This document shows, in pieces, positions 47,097 to 60,200 of a stretch of DNA of 64,000 bases; position 1 is the first letter of the stretch, and every line of letters starts with the position of its first letter. The stretch comes from Aurelia coerulea (taxonomy: Eukaryota; Cnidaria; Scyphozoa; Semaeostomeae; Ulmaridae). Both the position numbers and the translations under genes were made by a program. Below the pieces are notes generated by a model. The model made no database searches. It was not told where the DNA came from and saw nothing but the letters and a program-made list of their open reading frames with translations. The stretch spans positions 10,498,501-10,562,500 of the forward strand of contig CM076952.1 in the NCBI GenBank assembly GCA_039566865.1. Reading direction: 5' to 3'.

Positions 47097-47309
47097 TCGA
47101 AACTACTATAAAATCAATTGCGACAATAAGCGTTTTAAAGTTAGTTTAAGAATTACAGGGGGTTAAGCAAAATAAACAAATCTGTGACACAAGGGCAGAA
47201 AAAGTCAAATTAATATGACGCTGCGGAGGAGCTTGAAGGGCTTTCTACAGGAAATCTCGCTATCCACGGGATGGAATGACGGAGTAGCATATCAGCAATG
47301 AAATGAGAA

Positions 47310-47384
47310 AACTTTCAATATTATTGCTTTGATATCCAGGGAGCATTATTTGTTCCAACGGGGTCGTTTTATTGATTCACCCGG
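47310..47384. repeat. Transposon end of the 27.8/32.8-kb type
   Basis: TTTGATATCCAGGGAGCATT, a spacer, then GTTTTATTGATTCACCCGG followed by TA. It matches the inverted ends at 27828 and 32815. The tip is the seed of the adjoining 73-bp array. No partner end was recognised for this copy. Confidence 0.6.
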
Positions 47385-48290
47385 TATAAAATCAAATTTT
47401 TTAACATACCAGGTTTTATATGCCCAAATCACACATCCCACATTGTTTTATTGATTCACCCGGTTTCAACTTTTTAACATACCAGGTTTTATATGCCCAA
47501 ATCACACATCCCACATTGTTTTATTGATTCACCCGGTTTTAACTTTTTAACATACCAGGTTTTATATGCCCAAATCACACATCCCACATTGTTTTATTGA
47601 TTCACCCGGTTTCAATTTTTTAACATACCAGGTTTTATATGCCCAAATCACACATCCCACATTGTTTTATTGATTCACCCGGTTTCAACTTTTTAACATA
47701 CCAGGTTTTATATGCCCAAATCACACATCCCACATTGTTTTATTGATTCACCCGGTTTCAACTTTTTAACATACCAGGTTTTATATGCCCAAATCACACA
47801 TCCCACATCGTTTTATTGATTCACCCGGTTTCAACTTTTTAACATACCAGGTTTTATATGCCCAAATCACACATCCCACATTGTTTTATTGATTCACCCG
47901 GTTTCAACTTTTTAACATACCAGGTTTTATATGCCCAAATCACACATCCCACATTGTTTTATTGATTCACCCGGTTTCAACTTTTTAACATACCAGGTTT
48001 TATATGCCCAAATCACACATCCCACATTGTTTTATTGATTCACCCGGTTTCAACTTTTTAACATACCAGGTTTTATATGCCCAAATCACACATCCCACAT
48101 TGTTTTATTGATTCACCCGGTTTCAACTTTTTAACATACCAGGTTTTATATGCCCAAATCACACATCCCACATTGTTTTATTGATTCACCCGGTTTCAAC
48201 TTTTTAACATACCAGGTTTTATATGCCCAAATCACACATCCCACATTGTTTTATTGATTCACCCGGTTTCAACTTTCACATCCCACATTG
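47385..48290. repeat. 73-bp satellite array, about 12 copies
   Basis: Unit length is 73 bp, counted from the repeated TTAACATACCAGG (first at 47401, last near 48205). Copies are almost identical. Each unit ends in GTTTTATTGATTCACCCGG, the tip of the transposon end just upstream. The rest (about 54 bp) is not part of that element's end. The last copy breaks off after CAACTTTCACATCCCACATT. Near-identity implies recent amplification. It is not a CRISPR array: there are no unique spacers. Confidence 0.95.
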
Positions 48291-48746
48291 GATTCTTACT
48301 TGTTATCATTTTTAATCAAATCAATAATCTCATTTGCGTTTGCTGTAAGATTTCCTTGCAGCCGTCTTAGAGTTGAAACGAGCATGTCTGAAAGCGGGAA
48401 ATAAAATGTACCTTTATGATATCGAGGCCGCCAATCAAGTCACCATTTAAGTATATTTGAGGGTATGTTGGCCAATTCGAATATTTCTTCAAACCTTCTC
48501 GAACCTACAAAGGAAATTCAGCAAATAACAACTTGACTTCGCCTTTTCGAGCCCACAAATATAACCATTTCATTTTATAATATTTATACAGGGTAAGTAT
48601 GAGCGATACATAACTATGAGCGATAGGACACCAAGTGTGTGAAAGTTTTATCAGTAGCGGTACCTTATCGCTGTTTCGTGAATTAAAGTTTTCAGTAGTT
48701 AGCCACCTTAAGCGCAGATCCACCTTAAGCGCAAACCTCCATGGTG
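48291..48746. other. No gene seen
   Basis: Unique AT-rich sequence between the satellite and the LINE remnant. A 72-codon minus-strand frame here has no motif. Confidence 0.45.
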
Positions 48747-49562
48747 TTTTTTTTTCTTCTATAAATTCAATGTTAAAAATTTACAATTTACGAATTACCT
48801 AAGATTACAAACGAGCTACCATACAATACTACAGAAACGATACCAAGGGGAGCAAAAGATCATGACTACCCCAGGGCCATCACATGAAGGAGATAAACTA
48901 AAATACAACTAAATATATAAGAGGACCCCTAGCTATTCAGAAAAGAATTAGAATTGAACGATATTTTGCAAATGGAATTTTCGAATGTACGCAATAGTGA
49001 TAGAAGCTTTATCGCCACTCAATCGAAAGTCGCGTTGGAAATGTATAAGAAAGACGCTCAATCCAGGCTCTTTTGTGAATAGCTAAAGGGTGTGTTACGA
49101 AAAGCTACTTACAAACAAAAGAACAAAAGAATAGAGGAACGGGACTCGGCGAACAGGAGACTTTACGAATATGGACTTGGTATGGTGGTTGAGTTGCATG
49201 TAGCTAGATCTCTGTGATCTTAATTGAATCGACCGCTTGTGTGGATGTATTGTAGAGTCAAATCGAGTATATTTCTGTTGACGTCATTTGCGAGGTCTTT
49301 ATCACCATACAATAAAAGCTGCGTCAAAACTTCATTTGAAAGGTCAATATATCCGAATGGTCGTAGTAATGCAAAAACTCCAGCGAGAAAGTCTCGACGC
49401 TGATCCTCAAACGAGGGGCAAAGCAACAGAAAGTGCTCCGTGCTCTCAATACCATCGTTAGTAGGGCACATTGGATTTATGGTATTCCTAAAATTGTGCT
49501 TAAATTTGTGAAGGCTTAATTTGCTAAGACCCACTCTAAGTTGAGTAAGATAAGATAAGCCT
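48747..49562 (-). pseudogene. LINE C-terminal fragment with 3' UTR (family E)
   Basis: Open from about 49562 to a stop at 49220: LSYLTQLRVGLSKL, HKFKHNFRNTINPMCP, STEHFLLLCPSFEDQRRDF and a Leu-rich tail. It is the best preserved of three copies. The following 470 bp (to 48747) are 3' untranslated sequence with a conserved block complementary to CCAAGGGGAGCAAAAGATCA, also present at about 10610-10640 and 55335-55360. 5'-truncated; no catalytic domain. Confidence 0.75.
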
Positions 49563-49667
49563 GTAATGGTGTCCTGTCACTCATGATATAACCATTAACT
49601 TAATTAGCATTACGAAAAAAAGCATACCATAAATCCGATCCATCGGTCCTCTTGCTACTATGAACTA

Positions 49668-50012
49668 CCGGGTGTCTCATAAAAAGGTATCCCGTTTTGA
49701 TTGGAAAATGGAACAAAACGATAACATATGAGGGTGAAAACAAAAAACTGAAATTAAAGTTTACAGGTGCTTTGGAAATGTCCATGATACAAATCATGGC
49801 TAGCCCTTTTTCAAAACCTCTGGTTTTGGGTGCACTGTAAATGTTGACTTTGCAAACTTGTATCTCCGGTGTTTGGCGTATGATGTTTGAATGCAAGGTA
49901 TGTGCATCTAAGTTGAAAATTGATGCATTTAGCTGTGAACTCGGAGATTAATGATATCTTATCGTTTTGTTCCTATTTCCAATCAAAAGGGGTACTTTTT
50001 TGAGACACCCGG
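49668..50012. mobile_element. MITE, 345 bp, CCGGGTGTCTCA tips
   Basis: Tips are perfect inverted CCGGGTGTCTCA. TA flanks both ends (49666-49667, 50013-50014). The arms match those of 35799-36991 (TATCTCCGGTGTTTGG, CAAGGTATGTGCATCTAAGT). It is a deletion derivative or sibling of that element. Confidence 0.9.
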
Positions 50013-50014
50013 TA

Positions 50015-51259
50015 TATCAAATGAAAGTACTCATCGAGACAAATCGAATGGTATATATATCGTTGAGATTCAGTAACAAAGAAAGAAATTAGAGCCATTT
50101 TAAAGAATTTCTTTGTGACCACTCTACAAAAATGGGAATGTGGTGGTCACGTCGTCAAACAATAGGTATTGAAATTTTAATTTTCTGATGGCCAATTAGA
50201 TTTTAGTAAAAGTCAGGAAGTTTCAGCGTTCGGGAGCTTTCAAAAAACGCCCCCCGGATAAAATAGGGTTGAAAGTTTATAAAAATATGATTATGTTATA
50301 ATGTAAGAAAATAACAACGTTAATAATAACAATAATGATGGTGTAAGGAAAGGTAAGATAAGAGAGTGAGTAGATTTGGTTACAATATGATTATGGTTGT
50401 TAGGATAGGTAAAATAAGAGAGTGAGTAGATTTGGTTACCATATGATTATGTTGGTTAGGGGTCTGTGGTTCTGTTTAGTCCGTTAGGTGACAGAGTGTT
50501 CGCCAAGCCTTGAAGTAAGTTTCTTTGGTTCGTCTCACACTCTCTCTAGTGTCATGAATCTGAAGTAGCGGTAGTAGCTATAAGTCTTGTACGGAGTGGC
50601 TGTGTTTACAGAAGTGTTCTGCAACCCCGGATATGTTGGAACGTTTGTTTATAATGTCTCGTCGGCGTTCCTCTCCTATGTGTCTCTAATTTTGAGACAC
50701 CTGGTCTTCTCCTTGATGGTGTAATTGGGGTATAGAGGATATATTAAAAAGTAGTATAACGAGCAATAATTATACCCTAACATGTTGCAAAGCTTGCGCA
50801 GCGGCTTGCGAAACTGTCTGTTATGATACCATTAGAATTGAAAAATCTCCGCAACTATTTGATATAGATACCGGGTGATCCACACGAGAAGGAAGTGCTG
50901 ATGTTTGAACAAATTACTAAAATTTGATCTTCATATCGATCTTTGATTTTCTGTACGACTGTGTTAAACAACAAAATGATTTTAGAAACTGTAATTAACT
51001 TACTCCCACAGAGGACAGATTACGAAATCATAGCACATGATACCTTACTCTGTTCCGTAGTTTATATTTATAGAAAGAAACCATGTTTTCCTACTTCTGC
51101 TCGTTAACAATTTACAAAATGACGCCTCAGTTTAACCTTTGGCAACAAAAATTATCTCCAAACATCTTTTATTTTGCTTAGATATGATCTAGATTAAATA
51201 CAGAGCAGTATGCTCTTTAATGGAAGGAGCTACTATGTTCGTAGCTGAGGTTATAGCTA
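50015..51259. other. No gene seen; one orphan tip
   Basis: A roughly 60-bp segment with GATAAGAGAGTGAGTAGATTTGGTTAC is repeated twice (about 50356 and 50408). At 50869-50877 ACCGGGTGATCC is a lone CCGGGTG-type tip. No ORF of note. Confidence 0.45.
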
Positions 51260-52490
51260 ATGGACCTATCTAAAGCCTATGACTGTCTGCCACATGACCT
51301 CCTTATAGCGAAATTAGAGGCATATGGATTTGATAATGACAGCCTTCAGCTCATATGTAGTTACCTAGAAAGCCGATATCAGAGGGTAAAGATTGGTTCA
51401 TGTAAGAGTACACGACGAAAAATAAAGATTGGTGTCCCACAAGGTTCTGTCTTGGGTCCATTATTTTTCAACATCTTTATAAACGACTTATTTCTCATGA
51501 GCCTAGAATCTGAGATATGCAATTTTGCTGATGACAATACCATATTTGCATGTGGTAATACTATACAAGAAATTGTGATCAAATTGGAAAATGACCTAGG
51601 TCTTCTATTAGACTGGTTCTCAAAAAATGGAATGATAGCAAATCCTGAAAAATTCCAGATTATGTTCCTTGGTCTAAGTGATCAAAGGTGCCTGCGCCTC
51701 AACATAGAAGGAAAAAAATTACCTGCTACAGACACGGTGAAACTCCTAGGGATACAGATTGATAACAAGCTAAAGTTAAATAAACACATACACGAACTTT
51801 GTTCAAAGGTTAATCAGAAAGTCAGCGCTTTTGCAAGGTTAAATACATATCTCTCTCCGGATCAAGCAACAAAAATCTGTGACACCATAATCCTTTCGAA
51901 TTTCAATTACTGCCCCTGGTGTGGCTTTTCTGTAGTGATGCTGCAAACGATGAAATAAACAGAGCACATAAACGTTGTCTGCGGGTACTCTACCAGGACT
52001 TTGAATCCTCTTTCCAGCTACTATTAAGCAGAGATAACAGCCAAACTATCCATGTTAAAAATCTCCAGAAATTAATGACTGAAATCTACAAGTCAGTCAA
52101 AAAACTGAACCCCTCATATTTATGGGAATTTCATGAAAGGAAAGAAATAACGTACGACCTAAGGACTAAAGATCTTTGTAAACTTCCAAAGATCAAAAAA
52201 ACGTTATGGCTCGGAGTCACTTTCCTTCAGAGGAAGTCTCCTCTGGAACACTCTTAGTGACAACATCAAGCAAAGTCCAACTCTTGCAGCATTTAAAAAT
52301 CAAATAAAATCATGGACTGGTGACAAGTGTACCTGCAGGCTATGCTTATAATGTATTTTTTGTGTAGAAATATATCAATACATTTGTTATATTACTAGGT
52401 AGTTTACTTTTAGTTGGAATGAATTAGTACTCTGTACTAGGTTAAAGCCAACTCTAAATAATGTTTATGATGATGATGATGATGATAGTC
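51260..52490 (+). pseudogene. LINE D: reverse transcriptase half, relative of LINE A
   Basis: It begins mid-domain at MDLSKAYDCLPHDLL, then GVPQGSVLGPLFFNIFINDLF and FADDNT in the catalytic box (YADD in LINE A; here Phe, both occur in LINEs). A frameshift near 51920 and another near 52225 split the thumb and the C-terminal SLLWNTLSDNIKQSPTL segment, which ends at TAA 52349-52351. The 3' untranslated region ends in a (GAT)n tract at about 52465-52490, as LINE A does. 5'-truncated and dead. Confidence 0.8.
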
Positions 52491-55157
52491 AAATGTAGGA
52501 ATCCGCAGACTTGCTATTTTGGCAATCAAAGTTTTATTATAAACGAAGGTCAAATGCATCGCAAATAACCACATAGCTCCCAAGAACTACATGACCAAAA
52601 CATGACTTCCATTTCAAAGTTAGTATTTCTCATCGAAGCAATGTCGAAAAGGCATCCATCAAAATATCAAAAAAGCGGCGTTTGAAAATTTACAAGAATT
52701 TTTGTTTTAAGCTAAATAAAGGGGTTTGTCCCTTGGGAATTCTAGCATCTTTTCGTTACAATTATACAAAAACCTCACTGTTCTGTCATCAGAAAAGAGA
52801 TCCCATTTCCTCGATCTGTATGATCTGTGAGTTCAAGGTACGACTCTGAAACATGTTCCTTTCAACGTTACGACGGCCGAAATAAAATCTTAGAGAAAAT
52901 GTAAATGAAGTCATAAAATACAGGCAGGGGGAAGAGATGGATTTGTTAAGGATGTACCATGTGAGTATACAAAGTAAAAACGTTTTAAAGCCGGCAGTTT
53001 GCTACCGATTCATCAGATTCCTTACACTTGTGACCATTTTAGAGTAACATATCGTTTCATCAACAATTCCAGCTATTAACTACGGCAGCTAAAAACATTT
53101 GCACAATTTTACATACAAGCTTTTAAAACTACTTTATACCGATTTAATAACAATTTTGTAGCTTAGGACACCTATAAAGAACTCTAAGGAGCTTTCAAGT
53201 CAGGTGGCCGTTACCTCTGTCAAGCTAACATGCAGCGATATTAATGAATAGGAAATTTTTACACTAACACAAAAGAAACTTCTCATGAAAGAAAACGGAA
53301 AAAGGAAAAAGCGTACTGTTACGACAATCAATATCATGTTGGAGCATAGTCGATTTCGGGTGTTCATAAGGAAGATTCATGGAAGAAATCAATTTTTAAA
53401 CGTAGCTATTTAGTAGCCACGTTTTTCATCTTTTAGTAGACACTTTATCACTCTTGGAGTCTCGTATTTGGATAATAAATTTTAGTTGGCTTAAATCTGT
53501 AGCATTGTTCCCAATCACGAACGATTTTATGATATTGTTTAAATCTAGAATCCTTCAAAATAGGCATCAAATCGTTGCTGAAATTTGCAAACGATACGCA
53601 ATCGTGATAGTGCGCGACTATTTGAAAACGGTTAAAAGTGGAAAGACCAGCAGGGTCAGCAGCATTGTATCTACACAGCTGATTGCCAGGCAGTTAGATA
53701 GCCCGATCAAGCTTCGATTCCGTCTTTGTTGAGTTTCAAAGTTGGAAAATTTGATGAAGAAGTTTGGGTCTGTTTTGAACGATTTGGAGACATAACACTT
53801 TTATCAAATCACTTGTCAATCAAGAAATATGTGACCAACTAAGTTTTATTACCTACCTGCAAAGTCAAGGCTTATATATGTTTAAATTTTTTTACTCAAC
53901 TGGTATCAGGGTGTTAACACGAAGTAGGAGTCAATATTTGGCAAAAATTTCCAGAGTTATAAAATCCACGAGAAATTGAATACAGACGTATTTGAAATGA
54001 AGGGGAAAGGAGCTTTGAGTTGATGTAAGATTGATACATATGCAATTTGAAACAAAACTTTGTTGGAATTTCCAGGGGACTAGACCCCGCTACTTAGCTC
54101 GAAACTCAAATCCTTCTCAGTTTTCAAGCTCCACTCTTTGAGAACCCTCGATCTGATGCCAGTTTGACATGTTTTGATGAGAACTTCGAAAAACAAATCT
54201 GAACATGATTTTGCTCCATCAGGTCATTACTTTAGTAGGATGGTTTCATATCACTTTACGTTGATTTCATAATCCAAGATTTCGAGAATAATCACTAACC
54301 TCGTTGTCGGATAGTATATCAAAGTGTTCATATTTTGCACTGAAAATAAAAAGAAGAACATCGGTATTGACACTATAACAATTTATCTTCTGAAGGGCAA
54401 AAAGAGTTAAACATTACATCGGGTGTTCACCTAGCTACTAGTTTCACCTAATTACTAGCTAATAGTTGCACCTAGCTACTTGTTTGACAGCTAGAGAGCA
54501 CATTCAGGGTTTGTTGGGGAGATGAAGTGCTGACCCTATCGTTTTAGCCCACTGTGTTTCAGCTTTGTTGAGAGCGAATCAAAGTTTGCAAGAGTTACAA
54601 CAGGCTTACATAGTTCACAAAGACCTCTGAATTATGAAATGTTGATTTGATTATATCTGTCACAAAATCCAATGGAAGAGAAAACAGATATAATTTTAGA
54701 TTTTCCGACCACACTTAAATCAATAAAAACACTAGTGGTAAAAATTTCTGAAAATTGTGCATTGCCATCTATTGGTCTAAGGGAGGAGTAAGTGCTCACG
54801 TGCAGCATCGAGGTTACTTTTCATGCAATGAATAGTAGCCTAAGCAATGATATGTTGAGCCAACGTTATCAGGAGATAGTTCGACGATCCTAAGTAACCT
54901 GACAACTCAACAACAAACTCTTTCAAATTTGTGATTTGAAGGGCCTTGTGCAACACAATGCTTTTGATACAGCCTACAAAAATCAAACGAAGGGAAACAA
55001 AAGCCCAATTGAAGCCTTTCAACAAATAGGATCTCAAATGATTTGCCGTGACCAATTTCATTCAATTAATACAACAAAGCTGATGCGCAACAAGGAGAAG
55101 AACCCATCCAGTCCATAACTTATAATCAATCGAACCTAAGGTAAAGCGGATAAAGTG
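52491..55157. other. No supported gene
   Basis: About 2.7 kb of AT-rich sequence. ORFs up to 92 codons show no motif. Near 54425-54490 a CACCTAGCTACTAGTTT-like unit repeats three times. Otherwise nothing is seen. Confidence 0.5.
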
Positions 55158-55237
55158 GTAATCTTCACTCGAAATTGTCACTCGAAATTGTTTGGTTGAA
55201 TCTTCACTCGAAATCTTCACTCGAAATTGTTTGGTTG
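55158..55237. repeat. Short tandem repeats of CACTCGAAATTGT
   Basis: Four close copies of (T)CACTCGAAAT(T/C) with two longer units ending GTTTGGTTG. Local slippage repeat. Confidence 0.7.
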
Positions 55238-55259
55238 CAAGATGCCTTAGCTTGTAGCT

Positions 55260-55442
55260 CTGTTTGTCTGGTTTATATAAATGTACTTTTTCAATGTTTT
55301 TCTTCTTTTTAAGGCCTCGGGGTTGACATAGTATTTTGCTCCTCTTGGTATCGTAGTCGTAGTGTTGTAAAGTAGATTAAGTAGTGTAGGTAGTAATCTG
55401 TCATGTAAATTTTTTAGATTGAATATATAAAAAAAAAAAAAA
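55260..55442 (+). mobile_element. LINE family E 3' UTR, isolated, with poly-A end
   Basis: Matches the 3' untranslated block of the copies at about 10560-10690 and 48780-48880: GGCCTCGGGGTTGACA, TTTTGCTCCTCTTGGTATCG, TAGTGTTGTA. It ends in A14 at about 55429-55442. A severely 5'-truncated insertion. Confidence 0.65.
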
Positions 55443-56329
55443 GGAGAAGAACCTGTCTGACCAGATTTCAATCAAGGTGGGCTCATTGAATTGAATTGCT
55501 TTGTCTTCTCTGAAGTTTGATTGGGAAATAAAACATTGGCTTGGTAAATTCGGGGAAAATGTGGTTTTTTGCATTTGTTTTTTGATGGTAAACCGGCTGA
55601 AATTTCTTGAGATTTTGAGCCCACAGCACCTTTTGTTCTCTTTACGCGCATTGTTCTAAGAAAGCCCGCTTAGGTGCGGGGCAATCAAACATGTTATTAT
55701 TGCAATCAAATTTCTTACCTGGAAAGTGATAAATGCAATGCAACAGACGAAAAACAATTGAAAGAACACATGATAACAAAAGACAGCTTCACAAAGTTTA
55801 ACTCAAACCACTACCATATATAGAAAGCAAAATGCGACGACAGTTCTATCTGATATGGTGTGAGTGGGACTTCGAATCGACTTGCCGTGACGAGCTGGTT
55901 GCGGAGAAAGTAATTCCAATGCCTGGCAGGCGATCCTCTGAATTCATAACAAAGAAATTGCATCACAAAACATATTACTGAAAAGAACAGAGTAAAACAG
56001 TCTTAATGACTGAGGCATTTGAGACTTTAAATTCAAAGTTCGTTACCTGACTGTGCTAAGAATTTGAATTGTTGCTCTGCTGAATTTACATTGTGGGTTC
56101 TGAAAAAAAGATTCACCATTCAAAAGTGAAAGAAGAGGAGAGCTTGACATATGAAGCTATGGCTATGCCGTAGACTCACGACAGAGTCCCAGTTATCGCA
56201 GCAATCACAATGACAACAACAACAATTGCTAAAACTAGGACTTATGGACTTTCACATAAAAAAGACGGAAAGGGCACACATTGATCTGTGCGCCCACAAA
56301 CGAGGCTGGGCATAGTCATGGCAACCGGA
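55443..56329. other. No gene seen
   Basis: AT-rich sequence without supported ORFs, repeats or termini. Confidence 0.45.
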
Positions 56330-56480
56330 ATTTTTTTGTTTTGTTTCAATTTTTATCATTTAGCCACGATAGCCCCGTCAGTCTGCAGAGACTGCTTTAC
56401 AAGTGGCCGTTCAAAAACACTACAAAATTAAAAACCTAATCTACAAATTTGGTTATCTAATTGATCTAACAATAAATTAA
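56330..56480 (-). mobile_element. LINE B-type 3' end fragment
   Basis: On the minus strand the block AAAGCAGTCTCTGCAGACTG followed by ACGGGGCTA and an A-rich tail corresponds to 21740-21812 of LINE B. Only the 3' tip is present. Confidence 0.5.
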
Positions 56481-57057
56481 AATCAACAGAAAAGTAAAAG
56501 ATGCAAGCCTCTACAATTACCTTTCTAGCCACTTTTTTTAAGGTAAGAAGGGAGGGTGCATGTTTTACATGATCCAACGAAATCAAACAGCATCCCACGA
56601 AATCCTAGGAAAACTGGCTAGATCCCTCAGGTCAACCAATGAGGTGCTATGCAATGAAAGAGAGTCTCGAGAAAATCATTATTGGAGAACCTGGATTTGA
56701 AGAATGCAAGATTTGGGGCATAGTTCGTCTCGACCAGTCAACAATCGTCCCTTGGGTAGCAACAGTAACATGAATACAAAGTGTATTGAGATTGTCAGTG
56801 ATGAGGACAATGACGATACAGAGTTAGTCATTGAAAATGATAATCAAAACAACAAAGGAACATGGAAGCAAGTTGCAACAGGGCGACAGGCATATGACAA
56901 CCAACCAGGAAAAAGAAAGAATTAACAACATCCTACGAAACGAAATGAAAGTAAAGGTAGCAACAAGCCCAACAACAAGAATAAAAAGATTACAATGGTT
57001 GTTATTGGAGATTCACAACTGCGTAACCTCGATGGCAGTAAAGTGATAAATGAGCAC

Positions 57058-57091
<34 letters not shown>

Positions 57092-57208
57092 GTATTATCG
57101 AGCATATCCACTACAAGTGTGGCTCTTCAACTCTAAAATTAAAAGCAAATTAAAAATTACAAGTTCAAAAGGTAAGAACAATCACATAAGAATTAGAAAT
57201 ATGGTACT

Positions 57209-60200
57209 TTAGTCCAGTTTGTTGTTTGCTCTTTCAAATAAATGTTTCTTTAGATTGCAACAGAACGTTGTAAAATTAGACTGGCATTTTATATGTACAG
57301 GTAAGGCATTGAAGCATTTTGCAGCGGCATCTTCAAAAGTATCTGGTATCAGTGATGGCTTTATACGAGTTTCATTACTACTTCGCAAGACTCTGTTACA
57401 AGTTTGCAACTCCAGTTTATTAATTACAGGCCAATTAGTGTTGTGAATTGCCTTGAAGGTTAATTTTAATAGGTTGAAGTCCCGTTTTTCTGCAATTGGT
57501 AGCCATCCAAGTTTTAAAATATCTTTTTTATGGGCGTAACGTTTAAGTACGAAGCTTGCTACAGCCTTCTGTAACCGCTGCAGTTTTTTTTTTAACTGTT
57601 GCTGGCTCAAAGGGGAATAGACATAATCGTTGAAATCAATTTTGGAGAGAATCAATGATTCTGCTAATGTTTTACGCGATCTAAATGGTGTGAAATTCTT
57701 TAATTTTCGTAGAACAGATAGTTTGCTATAACAACTGGAGAGGACATGCTTTAAGTGGTTTTCCCAGGTCAAGTGTTGGTCCAGGTACATTCCCAGATAA
57801 CGAGGTTCCTTGTCTGGCTTCAGCTTCGTCGAACCTAAAGTTATATCGATTTCCTGGTCCTTTAGTTGGTGGTAGTCATATAACCGTTTAGAGGCACATA
57901 AGATGAATTTTGTTTTGACTGCGTTGGCTGCCAGGGAATTGTTATCAGTCCAACCAGCTACTTTCGCTAACGATTCGTTCAATAGATATTGTGCATTCTG
58001 TATTTCCTTTGGCTTGCAGGTTTCGTAGACTGTAGTATCATCAGCATACTGTACCGAGCTGGATTGAAAGTGGTTTTGCAGGTCATTTACATACAGGTTG
58101 AATATCATTGGGCCAAGAATAGAGCCTTCGGGTACGCCAAATGTTGTAGGTAGACTGTCTGATAAGATTGCATCAATCTGAACGAACTGTTTACGGGGTG
58201 TTAGGTAGCTTGTTATCCATGCAAGGAATTCTTTGGAAAACACTTGCTGGTGCATTTTCATGATGAGTGTGTCATGAGCAATCGTATCAAATGCTTTAGA
58301 AAAATCCACGAATACAAGGAGTGACAGTTCTCCGCATTTCATTGCCTTTTTTATGTCATCTCTTATTTTTAGAAGTGCATTTCCCGTACTGTGACCTTTA
58401 CGAAAACCGGTTATCGTGTCCCTGAATAGCTTTGTTTCTTCGATAAAATCTACTAATTGGTTTGCTACTAGTCTTTCAAAGATTTTAGACAGTACTGGTA
58501 GGATAGAGATAGGACGAAAGTCGCCTTTTTCGATGGGGCTGGCGACCTTGCCAATGGGTACAATTCGGGCATTTTTCCATGGTATTGGAAATGTGCTTTC
58601 ATTTATGAACGAGTTGATAATATGGGTTAAAGGAGAGCATATGATATCCACTGCCAATTTGATATAGCGTGCAGGAATATTATCAGGTCCTGTTGATGTA
58701 TCTCTCCGTAATAACTTGAGTTGTTTTAGGACTTTTTGATGTGATACTTGTCTAAGATTAAAGTAGTTTTCTTTGTCTGGAGGTAGATTAGATATAGTTG
58801 TAAAAATATCTTCAATAGGAGTTGCAGACCTATTCAATGTTCTCTCTGCTGTTGATGCAAAATGGCTGTTCAATTCATCTGGATTTTGCATTATTCGCTT
58901 GCTTGGAGGGTGAAGAACAGAGTTGATTATTTTCCATAATTCCTTGGGTTTTTTTGGGGACAGAGCAGTTCGATAAAACGCTGTTTTTGCAGCACGAATC
59001 TTCTTTTTTAGTAAACTTTTAATTTCTCTGAGATTTTTTAGGACAAGATCGTCTCGAGAGTTTCGATATTTAACTCGGTCCTGAAAGTAGGCCTGCTGGA
59101 GATTGCGAATTTCAATATCATGCATCCATGGCGCCGGTTGCCTCGTTACTTTGATTTTCCTTATTGGAGCATGTTCATCAATTATCTCTAGCATCAGGGA
59201 ATTAAGTATACCCAACTTTTCATTTGGATCATCTACTCCATAGACAAGACTAAATGGGACTTTCTCTAAATCCTTTATGGACATCCCTTCATTGAATTTC
59301 CGTTTATCTCTGATGTATTTGAAACGAGGCTCGTATTTTTTTAATCGAACATTAAGGAAGGCATACGGTCCATCATGGTCACTTATCGTGGGACAAGGTA
59401 ACACGTCAGTATGCTTGACCAGATCTTTGTGGCTTACTATTATGTGGTCGATAAGAGTGCTTGATGTTGATGTTGTTCTTGTTGGTTTGGAAACAATCTG
59501 ATGCAGATTATATTGTTCAAGTAGGCTTAGATACTTTTTGCTATCTGCTTTTTCTGGTGATAGAAGATCGATATTAGTATCTCCAGATATCATTATAGCG
59601 CCATCCCAACTTGCTTTCACGTATGAGATTACTTTGTCGAATTGGTCTAACCAATCGCTAAATCTTAAGATTTTATCTGATCGGTAAATGATTCCCATCA
59701 ATAATTTTGAGTTCTTATTCTTCCCAGGTAACTCAATCCATAGATGTTCTAAATCCTGTCCTTTGCTTTCAATGTCTTTCCTTCTTTTGTGCTTTATTCC
59801 AGAAATTACATAGCACCCCACACCGCCTCCTCGTATCTTGTCCCTGTTGTTATATTCCATTTCAAAATTGTTTATTGTCACATGCTCGATGAGGAGTGAG
59901 TTATTTTTGAGCCAAGTCTCTGAAAGTGCGATAACATCAAATTTGTAATTATCAAGCATCAGTTGAAATTCTTCAAAGCTGGACACAAGCGATTGGGTGT
60001 TCAAATGTAAGACTTTTAGTAGTGAATGTTTTTCGTTGATGATCTTTAAATGAGGATCGTTTTGAACTTCAGCCTCTAAGTAGTTGATGTTCTCTTCGTA
60101 ATTGATGAGAGGTTGTTTCGCAAAAGGAAGAACGGACGATAAACAACCCGTGCACGTCCACTTGTATGAATACACTCTTTGTGTTGTTGTCATATGCATC

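Noticed and set aside
47385..48290. CRISPR array
   Set aside because: The whole 73-bp unit repeats with no unique spacers, and the context is eukaryotic repeats.
57092..57160. Continuation of the SGNH frame after the (AAT)n tract
   Set aside because: Read on the minus strand this is the 3' UTR of LINE C with its terminal (ATT)n; the plus-strand peptide is accidental.
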